Below, piece after piece: positions 24,639 through 35,377 of a stretch of 64,000 nucleotides of DNA. How positions within the stretch are numbered: the first letter of the stretch is position 1; every line of letters starts with the position of its first letter. This DNA comes from Thiohalomonas denitrificans (GTDB lineage: Bacteria; Pseudomonadota; Gammaproteobacteria; Thiohalomonadales; Thiohalomonadaceae). Made by a program: the position numbers and the translations under genes. The notes beneath the pieces were generated by a model. That model searched no databases. It saw only the letters and a program-made list of their open reading frames with translations, and was not told where the DNA came from. The stretch is from contig DYFR01000007.1 of assembly GCA_020725115.1 (NCBI GenBank), positions 46,188-110,187 on the forward strand. The letters run 5' to 3'.

Positions 24639-25325
24639 TCAGATCATCGCCGCCTCATACAGCATATAGATACCGAAACCCATCACCACCACACCGGCAC
24701 TGCGACGCACCCACAACAGGCGCAGCCAGGCCGCCAGCTTGCCGGCCACCAGGCCCATGGTCAGCAGGTTGGGCAGGGTGCCGACACCAAAGGCGAGCAT
24801 GAGCAGGGCACCGTCCAGCGGACTGCCGGAGGAGATCGACCAGATCAGGGTGCTGTAGACCAGACCACAGGGCAGCCAGCCCCATACCAGGCCGAGGGCC
24901 AGCGCCTGCAACGGTGAACGCACGGGAATGAAGCGGCGCCCAATGGGTTCGACAAAGCGCCAGACCAGATGACCCACACGCTCGACCTTGGCGAGGCCAA
25001 ACCACCAGCCCCCCAGATACAGTCCCATCGCCACCAGAAAGATGCCGGCCAGCATCAGCATGCCGACGCGTATTTCGTGCAGCGCGCCCATGTTGGCGGC
25101 AATCAGGCCGACGCCCCCCATCAGGGCCCCGGCGAAGGCGTAGCTGATCAAGCGTCCGCCGTTGTAACCGAACAGATAGGGCAAGAACTGCGTGGGCCGG
25201 CCGCGCACCGCTTCGGGCAGACCGAAAGACAGGGCACCGACAATGCCGCCGCACATGCCGACGCAATGCACGCCGCCGAACAGCCCGACGAAAAAGGCGG
25301 CGATATAGGAAATTTCAGCATGCAT
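24639..25325 (-). CDS. sulfite exporter TauE/SafE-type (UreH-like) membrane protein
   Basis: A 228-residue protein with six hydrophobic helices. The diagnostic metal-handling motifs are GGVHCVGMCGGI (about 18-29) and GWLPCGLVYSTLIW (about 149-162). In other proteobacteria such proteins are encoded next to cbb3 oxidase assembly genes and act in metal (copper or nickel) trafficking. No oxidase gene is adjacent here, so the role is inferred from family only. Confidence 0.82.
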   Translation of the reverse strand: MHAEISYIAAFFVGLFGGVHCVGMCGGIVGALSFGLPEAVRGRPTQFLPYLFGYNGGRLISYAFAGALMGGVGLIAANMGALHEIRVGMLMLAGIFLVAMGLYLGGWWFGLAKVERVGHLVWRFVEPIGRRFIPVRSPLQALALGLVWGWLPCGLVYSTLIWSISSGSPLDGALLMLAFGVGTLPNLLTMGLVAGKLAAWLRLLWVRRSAGVVVMGFGIYMLYEAAMI

Positions 25326-25394
25326 GGGCAGACATCCGGCAGCAGGTAAGTGAGGCGTGTATCATAGCCCCTTCGCCGTTTTCACCCAAACATC

Positions 25395-26873
25395 ATGTCG
25401 TCAGAAAACAAACCTACACTGCTGAAATCCAAGATGTTCTGGGTAGGTGTGTTGTACTTCGCCGAAGGCTTTCCGCTCGGCGTGTTTTTCGACGTGTTTC
25501 CGGTGCACTTTCGCCAGCAGGGGGTGAATCTCTCCGAGATCGGTTTTCTCAGCCTGCTCGGTCTGGCCTGGACCCTGAAATTCCTCTGGGCACCGGCGGT
25601 GGATCACTATCGCCATCACCGTCGCTGGATGGTGCTGGTGGATCTGGGCATGGGTACCGTGATGCTCGCCATGGCCATCGATGCCGGTTTCGGCCCCTGG
25701 ACCTGGATCGCCATCGGCCTGTTCACCCTGCTCTCCGCCACCAACGACATCGCCATCGACGGCTACACCATCGAGCTGCTGGACAAGCGTGAGCTCGGCC
25801 TGGCCAACGGCCTGCGCATCGGCTTCTACCGCGTCGGCATGCTGGCGGCCGGTTTCGTGCTGATCCTGAGCGATTACATCGGCTGGACCGGTACCTATTT
25901 CACCGCGGCACTGCTGTTCGTGCTGATCGCCCTGGCCTGCCGACAGGCGCCGGCCGAGCGGCATGTGGAGCGGGTGCACGGCCTCAGTCTGCGTGCCGAA
26001 CTGCGCGGCCTGCTGGCCCATCCCCTGCCCTTCGCCAGCGTACTGCTATTCCTCCTCGGCACCCTCTGGCTCATCAACCGTACCACGCGCTGGTCCGAAA
26101 GCCTTGAGCAGTTCTGGCTCTACGCCTTCGGCGCAGCGGGCCTGGCACTGCTGATCAGCGTGCTGCGCCACCACCACAACGGTAACGGCGGCGCCCGCAC
26201 ACTGACCGAGGGGCCGATGTTCGGCACCCTGCTGGCCATGTTGGCGCGCCCCTACATGCTACCCATCATCGGTTTCATCCTGATCTTCAAGCTGGGCGAT
26301 GCCGCCATGGGCTTCATGGTCAAGCCGTTCTGGGTCGATGCGGGTTTTTCCGCCAGCCAGATCGGCCTGGTGTCGGTCAACCTGGGCCTGATCCTGTCCA
26401 TTGCCGGCGGCCTTGCCGGCGGCTGGTTCACCGACCGTGTCGGCATCTTCCGTGCCCTGTGGGTGCTGGGGCTGTTTCAGGCCTTTTCCAACCTGGGTTA
26501 TGCCTGGGCCGCCACGGTCATGCCGCTCGGCACCAGCAACGAGCTAATCCCGTTTTCCCATCAACTGCTGATGTATACCGCCAGCGGCCTGGAATCATTT
26601 ACCGGCGGCCTCGGCACGGCCGCCTTTCTCGCCTTCCTCATGGCCATCGTCGACAAGCGGCACTCCGCCACCGAATACGCCCTGCTGTCCTCGGTGTTCG
26701 CCCTGAGCCGCTCCGTGGCCGGCTGGGCCGGCGGCTTCGGTGCCGAGACCATGGGCTATGCCGACTATTTCCTGCTCACCTTCTTCCTCGGCTTTCCCGC
26801 CTTCCTGTTGCTGCCCTGGGTATACCGCATGCTGTCGCCGGTCAGCGGCAAAAATTGCGATAAGGCAACTTGA
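25395..26873 (+). CDS. AmpG-like major facilitator superfamily permease
   Basis: A 492-residue, roughly 12-helix transporter. The N-terminal YFAEGFPLGVFFDVFPVHFR and WTLKFLWAPAVDHY segments and the DIAIDGYTIELL segment match the AmpG (muropeptide permease) and PAT branch of MFS. AmpG imports anhydro-muropeptides for cell wall recycling. Substrate assignment is by family resemblance; no recycling genes are nearby. It is divergent from the UreH-like gene across 70 bp. Confidence 0.72.
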   Translation: MSSENKPTLLKSKMFWVGVLYFAEGFPLGVFFDVFPVHFRQQGVNLSEIGFLSLLGLAWTLKFLWAPAVDHYRHHRRWMVLVDLGMGTVMLAMAIDAGFGPWTWIAIGLFTLLSATNDIAIDGYTIELLDKRELGLANGLRIGFYRVGMLAAGFVLILSDYIGWTGTYFTAALLFVLIALACRQAPAERHVERVHGLSLRAELRGLLAHPLPFASVLLFLLGTLWLINRTTRWSESLEQFWLYAFGAAGLALLISVLRHHHNGNGGARTLTEGPMFGTLLAMLARPYMLPIIGFILIFKLGDAAMGFMVKPFWVDAGFSASQIGLVSVNLGLILSIAGGLAGGWFTDRVGIFRALWVLGLFQAFSNLGYAWAATVMPLGTSNELIPFSHQLLMYTASGLESFTGGLGTAAFLAFLMAIVDKRHSATEYALLSSVFALSRSVAGWAGGFGAETMGYADYFLLTFFLGFPAFLLLPWVYRMLSPVSGKNCDKAT

Positions 26874-26962
26874 CCTCCATTTAGCCGTTATTCGCCGCTT
26901 TTTTCTGGCGTTCACACCAGTACTGACTAGACTTCCGATCGAACCTCACTGAGGAATCCGTC

Positions 26963-27592
26963 ATGCCCATCCTGACCGGACGCGATCACTGTCTGCGCAA
27001 TCCCGCCCACGCCCTGCGAACCTACGGCGCCGGCGTCTTTCTCAGCGCCCTGCTCAAGCAGAAGACCAGCCTGCTGCAAGTGCTGTCCGAGCATTTTTCG
27101 GCGCATGGCTTCCCCATGCCGGGCGAGCTGGGGCGTGCCTACCGTCTGGCGGCATTGCTGGAGCGCCGCATGGCGTGGTTCTACGCCGCACTCGCCGAAC
27201 GCTTCGCCTTCGAACCGGAGGCCGCGGCCCTGTTCCAGGAATTGAGCGAGGAAGAGGAGGAACACGGTCGCCTGATGCAGCTCTGCCGCTATACCGTAAT
27301 GCTGAATCCCTCCATCCACTTCGTGCCCCGCCTGCACGACGCGGACGTCAAGGCCTTGCTGCGGCGCCTGCGCTGCTTGCGCAGCGAGATACATACACTC
27401 TCGCTGGATCAGGCCTTGCGCCTGACCGAGGAACTGGAGTGCAGCGAGATCAACATCATCTTCGACAAGCTGCTGTTGCAGGCCATGGGTGCGGCCACCG
27501 AACCTTTTGCCGACGCACTGCAGCGTGCGGGAGATCACGCCACCTCGGTACCGGTGCGTATCGACCGCCTGCGGCAGCAAGTGGCCGCCTGA
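26963..27592 (+). CDS. ferritin-like (rubrerythrin-type) helical protein, tentative
   Basis: A 209-residue soluble, all-helical protein. A Glu-rich helix (LFQELSEEEEEHGRLMQL) gives an ExxH-type pair after an upstream helix with Glu (LLERRMAWFYAAL), and a second pair comes from LTEELECSEINIIF, suggesting a diiron ferritin-like bundle. No rubredoxin cysteines are present. Upstream AGGAAT supports ATG 26963. A strong terminator follows. Function, perhaps iron or oxidative stress, is inference. Confidence 0.6.
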   Translation: MPILTGRDHCLRNPAHALRTYGAGVFLSALLKQKTSLLQVLSEHFSAHGFPMPGELGRAYRLAALLERRMAWFYAALAERFAFEPEAAALFQELSEEEEEHGRLMQLCRYTVMLNPSIHFVPRLHDADVKALLRRLRCLRSEIHTLSLDQALRLTEELECSEINIIFDKLLLQAMGAATEPFADALQRAGDHATSVPVRIDRLRQQVAA

Positions 27593-27642
27593 CAGGTTTC
27601 ACTACGCCCCTGGGGGCGTCCCATGAAGGCTCTCCGGCCTTC

Positions 27643-27687
27643 CAGCCCCCGCACCGCCGGCCGGCGGTGCGGGGGCTGACCTTTTTT
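27643..27687 (+). terminator. rho-independent terminator after the ferritin-like gene
   Basis: A perfect 18-bp GC stem (cagcccccgcaccgccgg against its complement, no loop apart from the central bases) is followed after four bases by TTTTTT (27682-27687). Confidence 0.85.
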
Positions 27688-27706
27688 GGGGCCTACGGTT
27701 TTCAGG

Positions 27707-28486
27707 TTAGAACGGATAGTCGTAGTCGATGGTGAGCGGCGCGTGATCGGAAAAACGCTGCGCCTTGTAGATATCGGCAGCACGTACCTTGGCGCACAGA
27801 CCCGGCGTGATCACCTGATAGTCGATGCGCCAACCCACGTTCCTGGCCCAGGCCTGGCCACGATTCGACCACCAGGTATATTGCTCGGCACGCGGGTCAA
27901 CCGCACGGAAGGCGTCGACAAAATCCCAGGGGCCGAATACCTGATCGAGCCAGGCGCGCTCCTCGGGCAGGCAGCCGGAGTTCTTCTGGTTGCCCTTCCA
28001 GTTCCTGATGTCGATCTCCTTGTGCACGATGTTGAGATCGCCACAGATGACCCACTCGCGCCCCGCCTCGCGCATCTGCTGCAGGCGCGCGCCGAAACGC
28101 TGCAGAAAACTGAATTTCACCTGCTGCCGCTCATCGCCTGAAGAGCCCGAAGGCAGATAAAGGGACACGACGCTGAGCGGGCCGAAATCGGCCTGGATAT
28201 AACGGCCCTCGGCATCCATGTCCTCAAACCCGGCGCCCAGCGCGGTGATCACCCGATCCGGTTTACGCCGGCTATAGATGGCAACGCCGCTGTACCCCTT
28301 CTTCTCCGCATCGACAAAATATGCGTGGTAACCCTGCGGATAGTGCAGCACCACATCAAGCTGATGCTCCTGCGCCTTGGTCTCCTGCACACAGACCACA
28401 TCGGGCTGCTGTGCCAGCATCCATTCAAAGAAGCCCTTGCTGCTGGCAGAGCGGATGCCGTTCAGGTTGGCGGTGATGATGCGCAT
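27707..28486 (-). CDS. xthA: exodeoxyribonuclease III (AP endonuclease)
   Basis: A 259-residue enzyme of the EEP fold. The catalytic residues are visible: Asn7 region (TANLNGIRSA), Glu in VQETKAQ (about 35), Tyr-containing SLYLPSG, GDLNIVH (Asp and Asn), and the final SDHAPL (Asp-His). It repairs abasic sites and 3' blocked ends. In Pseudomonas the crc gene, an inactive relative, sits near pyrE; here the catalytic set looks complete, so xthA is the better call. Confidence 0.9.
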   Translation of the reverse strand: MRIITANLNGIRSASSKGFFEWMLAQQPDVVCVQETKAQEHQLDVVLHYPQGYHAYFVDAEKKGYSGVAIYSRRKPDRVITALGAGFEDMDAEGRYIQADFGPLSVVSLYLPSGSSGDERQQVKFSFLQRFGARLQQMREAGREWVICGDLNIVHKEIDIRNWKGNQKNSGCLPEERAWLDQVFGPWDFVDAFRAVDPRAEQYTWWSNRGQAWARNVGWRIDYQVITPGLCAKVRAADIYKAQRFSDHAPLTIDYDYPF

Positions 28487-28549
28487 GTGATCTCTCTGTC
28501 AAATGAAATTGCACCGCGTCCTTTGCGCTTCAGCGGTGTAGTTCTGCTG

Positions 28550-29269
28550 TCATCCCGCCGGCGGGAAAACATCCCGGTAGCTGGCGTAGACGGCGCCAAA
28601 GGTCACCGGCAGCAACACCAGCAGGCCGAGGCCGAAGGGGATCACCGCGATTGCCGCCAGTACGATGTAGACGACACCGAACAGCAGCAGCGGCAGGATA
28701 TTGGCCAGACAGGCGGCAAAACTGCTCTTCATGGCAGCCACCGGCTGTGCGGCGGCAAACATGACCAGTGGCACGGCATAGAAAAATGCCATGGCAAGCA
28801 ACAGCCCGATAACCGACATCAGCAATAGCGCCAGCAACATGCCCACGCCCAGCCCCGCCGTCATCATGTCGTGACCGCCCTCGCCCATCATCCCCGCCAT
28901 ACCCATGCCGCCACCGATGAGCACCAGCGTGATGAGCATGAACAGAATATTCACTCCCAGCATCACCGCTCCAAGCACCAGCACCGAATTGCGCGTGCCG
29001 GTTTCCTTGAAGGCGATGAACAGATGGTTGATATCCATTTCGCGCTGCTCGGACAGCTCGCGTGCTGAATACAGTACGCCACCGAACAGGCCGGGCATGA
29101 TCAGCGCGAACAGGAGAGAACCCAGTACCGGCACCAGATTGAGTATGACCGCGATCACGAACAGCAGGATCATGAACACGATCCACATGCCGGGATTGCG
29201 CTTGAATATCTCCCAGCCGCCGCCGTACCAGGCCAGCCCCTTGCCGAAATCCACGCTCTGCGTCTGCAT
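28550..29269 (-). CDS. BPSS1780-family membrane protein
   Basis: A 239-residue protein with ATG 29269 preceded by GGAGG at 7 bases. It begins QSVDFGKGLAWYGGGWEIFKRNP and has about six hydrophobic helices, with a Met/Gly-rich loop (GGGMGMAGMMGEGGHDMM) between helices 3 and 4. The family is widespread in proteobacteria without a known function. The Met-rich loop could bind metal, but that is speculation. Confidence 0.75.
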   Translation of the reverse strand: MQTQSVDFGKGLAWYGGGWEIFKRNPGMWIVFMILLFVIAVILNLVPVLGSLLFALIMPGLFGGVLYSARELSEQREMDINHLFIAFKETGTRNSVLVLGAVMLGVNILFMLITLVLIGGGMGMAGMMGEGGHDMMTAGLGVGMLLALLLMSVIGLLLAMAFFYAVPLVMFAAAQPVAAMKSSFAACLANILPLLLFGVVYIVLAAIAVIPFGLGLLVLLPVTFGAVYASYRDVFPPAG

Positions 29270-29400
29270 AACTGCCTCCATGTGATGTTGGTTGCGACTG
29301 CGGCGAAGCATAGCAACCGGGCCGGACAAAAACAGCCCGCGTTGGCGCGAAAGTCTTGGCTGAGGTTAGAATACGGCCCCCAGTCCCTTCGGTGAACGTC

Positions 29401-30045
29401 ATGCAGGATTACAAGCGCGAATTCATTCAGTTTGCCATCGACAACCAGGTGCTGCGCTTCGGCCAGTTCACCCTCAAGTCGGGCCGCATCAGCCCCTATT
29501 TCTTCAACGCCGGCCTGTTCAACACCGGCGTCCAGCTGGCCCGTCTCGGCCGCTATTACGCCGCGGCGATCCAGGATTCCGCCATCGCCTTCGACACCCT
29601 GTTCGGCCCCGCCTACAAGGGCATCCCGCTGGCCAGCGCCGCCGCCATCGCCCTGGCCGAACACCATGACCGCAACGTGCCCTGGTGCTTCAATCGCAAG
29701 GAGGCCAAGGATCACGGCGAGGGCGGCAGCATTGTCGGTGCGCCGCTCCAGGGCCGCATCCTGATCATCGACGACGTGATCACCGCCGGCACCGCCATTC
29801 GTGAATCCATGGAGATCATCCAGGCTGCCGGTGCCCAGGCCGCCGGCGTGGTCATCGCACTGGATCGCCAGGAGCGCGGCAAGGGTGAGCTGTCGGCCAT
29901 CCAGGAGGTAGAACAGAATTTCGGCATGCAGGTGGTGAGTATCATCACCCTGGCGGATCTGATGCAGTATCTGGAGGGTGACGCCGCACTCGGCCAGCAC
30001 CTGGAGGCCGTACGCGCCTATCGCAACGAATACGGCGTCAAGTAA
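29401..30045 (+). CDS. pyrE: orotate phosphoribosyltransferase
   Basis: A 214-residue enzyme converting orotate and PRPP to OMP. It has [18 protein letters not shown] at the N-terminus, the flexible-loop region [11 protein letters not shown], and the PRPP-binding motif [14 protein letters not shown] (about 120-133). ATG 29401 (MQDYKREF) matches the family start; an in-frame ATG at 29356 is rejected. It continues the pyrimidine theme of the window. Confidence 0.95.
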   Translation: MQDYKREFIQFAIDNQVLRFGQFTLKSGRISPYFFNAGLFNTGVQLARLGRYYAAAIQDSAIAFDTLFGPAYKGIPLASAAAIALAEHHDRNVPWCFNRKEAKDHGEGGSIVGAPLQGRILIIDDVITAGTAIRESMEIIQAAGAQAAGVVIALDRQERGKGELSAIQEVEQNFGMQVVSIITLADLMQYLEGDAALGQHLEAVRAYRNEYGVK

Positions 30046-30048
30046 CTC

Positions 30049-30306
30049 GTGGTGGAATGCAGGCCCGGCTGCGGCGCCTGCTGCATCGCCCCCTCCATCT
30101 CCTCGCCCATTCCCGGCATGCCCGATGGCAAACCGGCCGGGGTACGCTGCATACAGCTCGATGCCGACAACCGCTGCCGCCTGTTCCGCTCGCCGCTGCG
30201 GCCGGCGGTGTGCGGCGGTTTTCCGCCCCGTCCCGACACCTGCGGTGCCAGCAACGGGGCAGCACTGCATCTGCTGGCCGAACTGGAACGCGTTACGGCG
30301 CTGTAG
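30049..30306 (+). CDS. YkgJ-family cysteine cluster protein
   Basis: An 85-residue protein with a CxxxCGACC cluster at the N-terminus (CRPGCGACC), then RCIQLD, RCRLF, and [12 protein letters not shown], the layout of YkgJ/UPF0153 zinc- or iron-cluster proteins. It starts with GTG three bases after the pyrE stop, so translation is coupled. The function is unknown. Confidence 0.8.
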   Translation: MVECRPGCGACCIAPSISSPIPGMPDGKPAGVRCIQLDADNRCRLFRSPLRPAVCGGFPPRPDTCGASNGAALHLLAELERVTAL

Positions 30307-30307
30307 C

Positions 30308-30512
30308 CCCCCCGAAAACACCGTTAGTCTCGCCAAGACGCCAAGCGCGCCAAGAAAAACACCGTATTCAGGTCCAAGGCCAGCGAACATTCGCCCAGAG
30401 GACTGGGCTCCTACGAACCCGTAACACTGTAATGCATCACGTGTTAGGTCTTGTTTTCTTGGCGCGCTTGGCGTCTTGGCGAGAGACCGTTCGCTGTTTC
30501 GGGGGAAACACC
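30308..30512. repeat. intergenic palindrome, family C, with long near-perfect arms
   Basis: The inner arms (30327-30360 and 30453-30486) are built of 8-9 nt units such as CGCCAAGA/CGCCAAGCG and are nearly identical when inverted. Weaker pairing extends outward through cccccgaaa-type sequence to about 50 bases per arm. The loop contains a family D-like element (cgcccagaggactgggctcc). It lies between the convergent YkgJ-like and TSUP genes. Confidence 0.8.
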
Positions 30513-30523
30513 GCATGCTGCCC

Positions 30524-31291
30524 CTAACCCAGCAACAGCTTCAGTCCCACCAGCACCGTCACCACCTCGAATACCCGCTTGATCCAGCGATTGCCCTTGG
30601 CGATGGCCAGGTGGGCGCCCAGATAACCGCCCAGCAGCGAGCCGAGCAGCAAGGCCGGCAACCAGTCCCAGCGCACCTCGCCCAGGGTACCCAGCACCAG
30701 CGCACCGGCACCGTTCCAGAACACGCCCACCAGCACCAGCGTGTAGGCCACGGCACGCTGGTAGTCGAGGCCGAACCAGCGCACCAGCCACAGGGTCACG
30801 AACAGGCCGGTGCCGGAGGTAAGCGAGCCGTTGAGCACGCCGATGGCGAACAGGCCGAGACCGCCCAGCCACAGCGCACGGCCACTGCGATGACACGGCG
30901 CATACTCCTGCCCCAGTTCACGCTTCAGTGCCGAGTACAGCCCCAGGCCGATGGTGAGCAGGCCCAGGGCCACCTGGGCGCCGCGATCCGGTACGTGCAG
31001 GATCACGCTGGCACCCAGCACCACGCCAGGCAAACCACACGCCAGGATGAACAGCACGAAGCGGCGCTCCAGATGGGAACTGCGCAGGTGGCGTACCGTG
31101 GCACCGACACCGAGGGCGACGCTGGCAATCTTGTGGGTGGCCAGGGCAATGGCGAAGGGGAGGCCGAGAAAGATCAGCACCGGCAGCTGCAACAGGCCCG
31201 CTCCACCGCCGGCAAAGGCAGAAAAGGCATTGGCAACCAGGGAGATAATAAACAGCAGCAGGTGTTGCGACGGATCCACGACGGAGTTCAA
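30524..31291 (-). CDS. TSUP-family permease (TauE/SafE)
   Basis: A 255-residue membrane protein with about eight helices arranged as two repeats, each with the family pattern (NAFSAFAGGGAGLLQLPVLIFLG; LNGSLTSGTGLFVTLWLV). The family exports sulfite, sulfoacetate or other small organosulfur anions. Start is TTG 31291 or GTG 31279; neither has a strong ribosome site. Substrate unknown. Confidence 0.82.
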   Translation of the reverse strand: MNSVVDPSQHLLLFIISLVANAFSAFAGGGAGLLQLPVLIFLGLPFAIALATHKIASVALGVGATVRHLRSSHLERRFVLFILACGLPGVVLGASVILHVPDRGAQVALGLLTIGLGLYSALKRELGQEYAPCHRSGRALWLGGLGLFAIGVLNGSLTSGTGLFVTLWLVRWFGLDYQRAVAYTLVLVGVFWNGAGALVLGTLGEVRWDWLPALLLGSLLGGYLGAHLAIAKGNRWIKRVFEVVTVLVGLKLLLG

Positions 31292-31360
31292 ATGACGCGC
31301 TAGGGGAGTGACAGTATACTGTAAGCCTTGCTGTCTGCGGCTATCAGGAGAATTACCGCC

Positions 31361-31999
31361 ATGCGTTTTCTTTCTATCCTACCGGCACTGCTTGTCGCCC
31401 TGGGCCTGGCGCTGCCGGGCAGCGCCTTTGCCGCCATCAAATGCTGGACCAACAAGGAAGGGGTTCGTGAATGTGGCAATATCGTGCCACCGGAATACGC
31501 GCAAAAGGAAACCCGCACCGTCAATGAGCGCGGCATAACCATAGAGGTAAAGGAGCGCGCCAAGACACCGGAAGAGCTGGAGCAGGAACGGGCCGCGCGG
31601 GAGACCGAGGAGCGACGTCTCGCCGAAGAACAAAAACGCCAGCAGGATCAGGCCAGCTATGACCGCATGCTGCTGTCCACCTTCACCGTCGAGCAGGATC
31701 TGCTCGATTCCCGCGACCGCGCCACCGGTGCCGTCGACGCCTCCATCGAAGTCACCCTTGCCGTTATCGCCTCCCTCAACCGCAAGCTGGACGACTACAA
31801 GAAACGGGCCGCCGCACTGGAGCGCGGCGGCAGCCCGCTACCTGCCGAACTCAAGGAAGACATGGCTGCGCTGGAAAAACAGATCCAGGACAAGGAGGAG
31901 TACATCGACAGCAAGAAGCAGGAAAAGGAATTGCTGCTGGAAAAATATGCGGCCGATCTGCAACGCTATCGTCAGCTCAAGAGTGTGCGGCCGCGCTGA
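31361..31999 (+). CDS. exported protein with DUF4124-like N-terminus and coiled coil
   Basis: A 212-residue protein with ATG 31361 preceded by AGGAG. The signal peptide is MRFLSILPALLVALGLALPG and ends SAFA. The mature N-terminus AIKCWTNKEGVRECGNIVPPEY resembles the DUF4124 domain with its Cys pair. The rest is a Glu/Lys/Gln-rich coiled coil (about 60-210). It is probably periplasmic. The function is unknown. Confidence 0.7.
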   Translation: MRFLSILPALLVALGLALPGSAFAAIKCWTNKEGVRECGNIVPPEYAQKETRTVNERGITIEVKERAKTPEELEQERAARETEERRLAEEQKRQQDQASYDRMLLSTFTVEQDLLDSRDRATGAVDASIEVTLAVIASLNRKLDDYKKRAAALERGGSPLPAELKEDMAALEKQIQDKEEYIDSKKQEKELLLEKYAADLQRYRQLKSVRPR

Positions 32000-32037
32000 A
32001 GACCGAGAAAAATGGAGCCGGGGGCTGGGGCATGAAG

Positions 32038-32078
32038 CCCACCGCCGTCATGACGGCGGCGTGACGCATGCTTCACGC
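32038..32078. terminator. dyad between convergent genes
   Basis: A perfect inverted core (caccgccgtcatgacggcggcgtg) is flanked by a weaker outer pair (catgaagc and gcttcacg). It lies between the DUF4124-like gene and slmA and could stop both transcripts, though no U-tract is visible. Confidence 0.45.
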
Positions 32079-32096
32079 GTAGCTCTGACGGGCCAC

Positions 32097-33643
<1,547 letters not shown>

Positions 33644-34885
33644 TTAACTCTTGTCATTCTTTTCCTGGTCGGTGCCCGGTGGTCCCAGCTCTTCCACCCG
33701 CATCGACTCCTGGGACATGAACAGCAGCGACGAGGGCATGTCCTCGCCCTCGGGCGGTTCGTCGACAATGATGCCGCTGTCCTGCTGCATCGCGGCGGCC
33801 TTGGCGGCATCCGGGCGCACCTGCTTGGGTTGAACCTGTTGCAGATGCTCCGCCAGCGCCGTCAATACATCCAGCGACTCGGCCAGGCGCACCTCAAAAT
33901 TGTGCTGGCGCCGGCCGCTCCACATCTCCACTGCCTGCTTCACCACCGCCACCAGATCACCGCGCACGATGCGCCCCGCCACCGTGGTGAACAGGACAAA
34001 GGCCACCACCAGTGTCACCAGCCCCACACCGAATACGGTCAGAAAGGCCGTCTGCTGCACGGTGCTCAGGGCAGCAAGGCGAGCCGGCGCCCAGTAGATC
34101 AGACTCCAGGCGGTTCCCGTTATGGCAACCGAATAGGTGGCAGGCATACCCTGCAGGCCGGCATCACCGGCGGCACCCAGCATCAGGTGTTTTCCGTTCG
34201 CGCCCCCCTGTCGCAGCTCCACATAGCCGCCGTCCGCCGGTAGCAGAGGCCGCAACCAGTCCCGCAACACCGCCACATCCAGGGTCACCAGCAGGCTGCC
34301 GACCATACCCTCGGGACCCGCCACCGGACGCAGCATGTCGATGTGCTGCACCTGGGTGCCATACAGGTGGGCCTCCACCAGCGGAACCTGTCCGCTCTCC
34401 GCGATCCGTGCCAGCTCCAGGCAGGCATAACTCAGCGGCGGCACCGACGTCTCATCCACCCGTTCGTCACCGAGCGCGATAAAGCGTATCCGCAACACCG
34501 AGGGAAACAGTTCGCGCAGGCGGCTGACATGCTCATCCAGCGTCGCCTGATCACCTGCCGCCATGGCCGCCACCACCGCCGGGGCACGTCCCGTGGCCGC
34601 GATGACATCGGTATACCCCTGCAGCCGTCCCGCCAGATGATCCGCCATGCGATCGGCCTGGCCATGGGTCAACGCATCGCGTCGCTCCTGACCCAGCAGT
34701 GCAAACTGCAGGTAGGTCAGGGCGGCCACCACGATCAGCACCACCAGGGCAACCACCAGCAGGGGCATCACCATCACGCGAACATTCAATCCGCGGGTGG
34801 GCTTTTTCTGCTCCGGCTCGGCGCCGGGAAACGGCGCGGGCTCGGCGGCGGGCTTTTTGCGAAATTTATCGAACAGTGATGTCAC
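33644..34885 (-). CDS. membrane protein matching the N-terminal sensor region of AlgC-type phosphomannomutases, no mutase domain
   Basis: A 413-residue protein with a Pro-rich cytoplasmic start, a transmembrane helix (MVMPLLVVALVVLIVVAALTY, about 38-58), a Cache-like periplasmic region, a second helix (TAFLTVFGVGLVTLVVAFVLF, about 285-305) and an acidic tail. The periplasmic part (LPPADGGYVELRQGG-like, VPPLSYACLELAR) matches what I know of the N-terminal extension of large AlgC/XanA enzymes. The gene is exactly where algC sits in Pseudomonas (dut-algC-argB), yet the catalytic phosphohexomutase domain is absent; argB begins 39 bp downstream. Confidence 0.65.
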   Translation of the reverse strand: MTSLFDKFRKKPAAEPAPFPGAEPEQKKPTRGLNVRVMVMPLLVVALVVLIVVAALTYLQFALLGQERRDALTHGQADRMADHLAGRLQGYTDVIAATGRAPAVVAAMAAGDQATLDEHVSRLRELFPSVLRIRFIALGDERVDETSVPPLSYACLELARIAESGQVPLVEAHLYGTQVQHIDMLRPVAGPEGMVGSLLVTLDVAVLRDWLRPLLPADGGYVELRQGGANGKHLMLGAAGDAGLQGMPATYSVAITGTAWSLIYWAPARLAALSTVQQTAFLTVFGVGLVTLVVAFVLFTTVAGRIVRGDLVAVVKQAVEMWSGRRQHNFEVRLAESLDVLTALAEHLQQVQPKQVRPDAAKAAAMQQDSGIIVDEPPEGEDMPSSLLFMSQESMRVEELGPPGTDQEKNDKS

Positions 34886-34912
34886 GGCGCTTAACTTCCC
34901 TGGTAGAACCGA

Positions 34913-35368
34913 CTAATTGTGGCCGGTATGACCAAAACCGCCACTGCCGCGGACGCTCGCCTCGAACTCATCCACCACCTCGAAGGCGGCCTGGACCACA
35001 GGGATGAACACCATTTGCGCAATGCGCTCGCCGGCATTGATGGTAAAGGAATCGCTGGAGCGGTTCCAACAGGAGACGAAAATCTGCCCCTGATAGTCGC
35101 TGTCGATGAGGCCCACCAGATTGCCCAGCACGATGCCCTTCTTGTGGCCCAGGCCGGAGCGGGGCAGCAGCACCGCCGCCAGCCCCGGGTCGCCGATGTG
35201 AATCGCGATGCCGGTGGGAACCAGGTGGGATTCACCGGGTTTCACCTCCAGCGGTGCCTCGACACAGGCGCGCAGATCGAGGCCGGCGGAGCCGTCGGTG
35301 GCATAAGCGGGGAGGGGAAACTCGCTGCCGATGCGCGGATCAAGGATTTTTAGTTCGATTTTTCGCAT
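34913..35368 (-). CDS. dut: dUTP diphosphatase (deoxyuridine 5'-triphosphate nucleotidohydrolase)
   Basis: A 151-residue trimeric dUTPase. All five motifs are present: [40 protein letters not shown], and the C-terminal [10 protein letters not shown] arm. It lowers dUTP and supplies dUMP for dTMP synthesis. It follows coaBC by 9 bp in the conserved coaBC-dut order. Confidence 0.97.
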   Translation of the reverse strand: MRKIELKILDPRIGSEFPLPAYATDGSAGLDLRACVEAPLEVKPGESHLVPTGIAIHIGDPGLAAVLLPRSGLGHKKGIVLGNLVGLIDSDYQGQIFVSCWNRSSDSFTINAGERIAQMVFIPVVQAAFEVVDEFEASVRGSGGFGHTGHN

Positions 35369-35377
35369 ATTCGTCGC

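Noticed and set aside
27707..28486. Crc (catabolite repression control protein) instead of exonuclease III
   Set aside because: The gene position near pyrE resembles crc in Pseudomonas, but the Glu, Asp, Asn and Asp-His catalytic residues of exonuclease III are all present.
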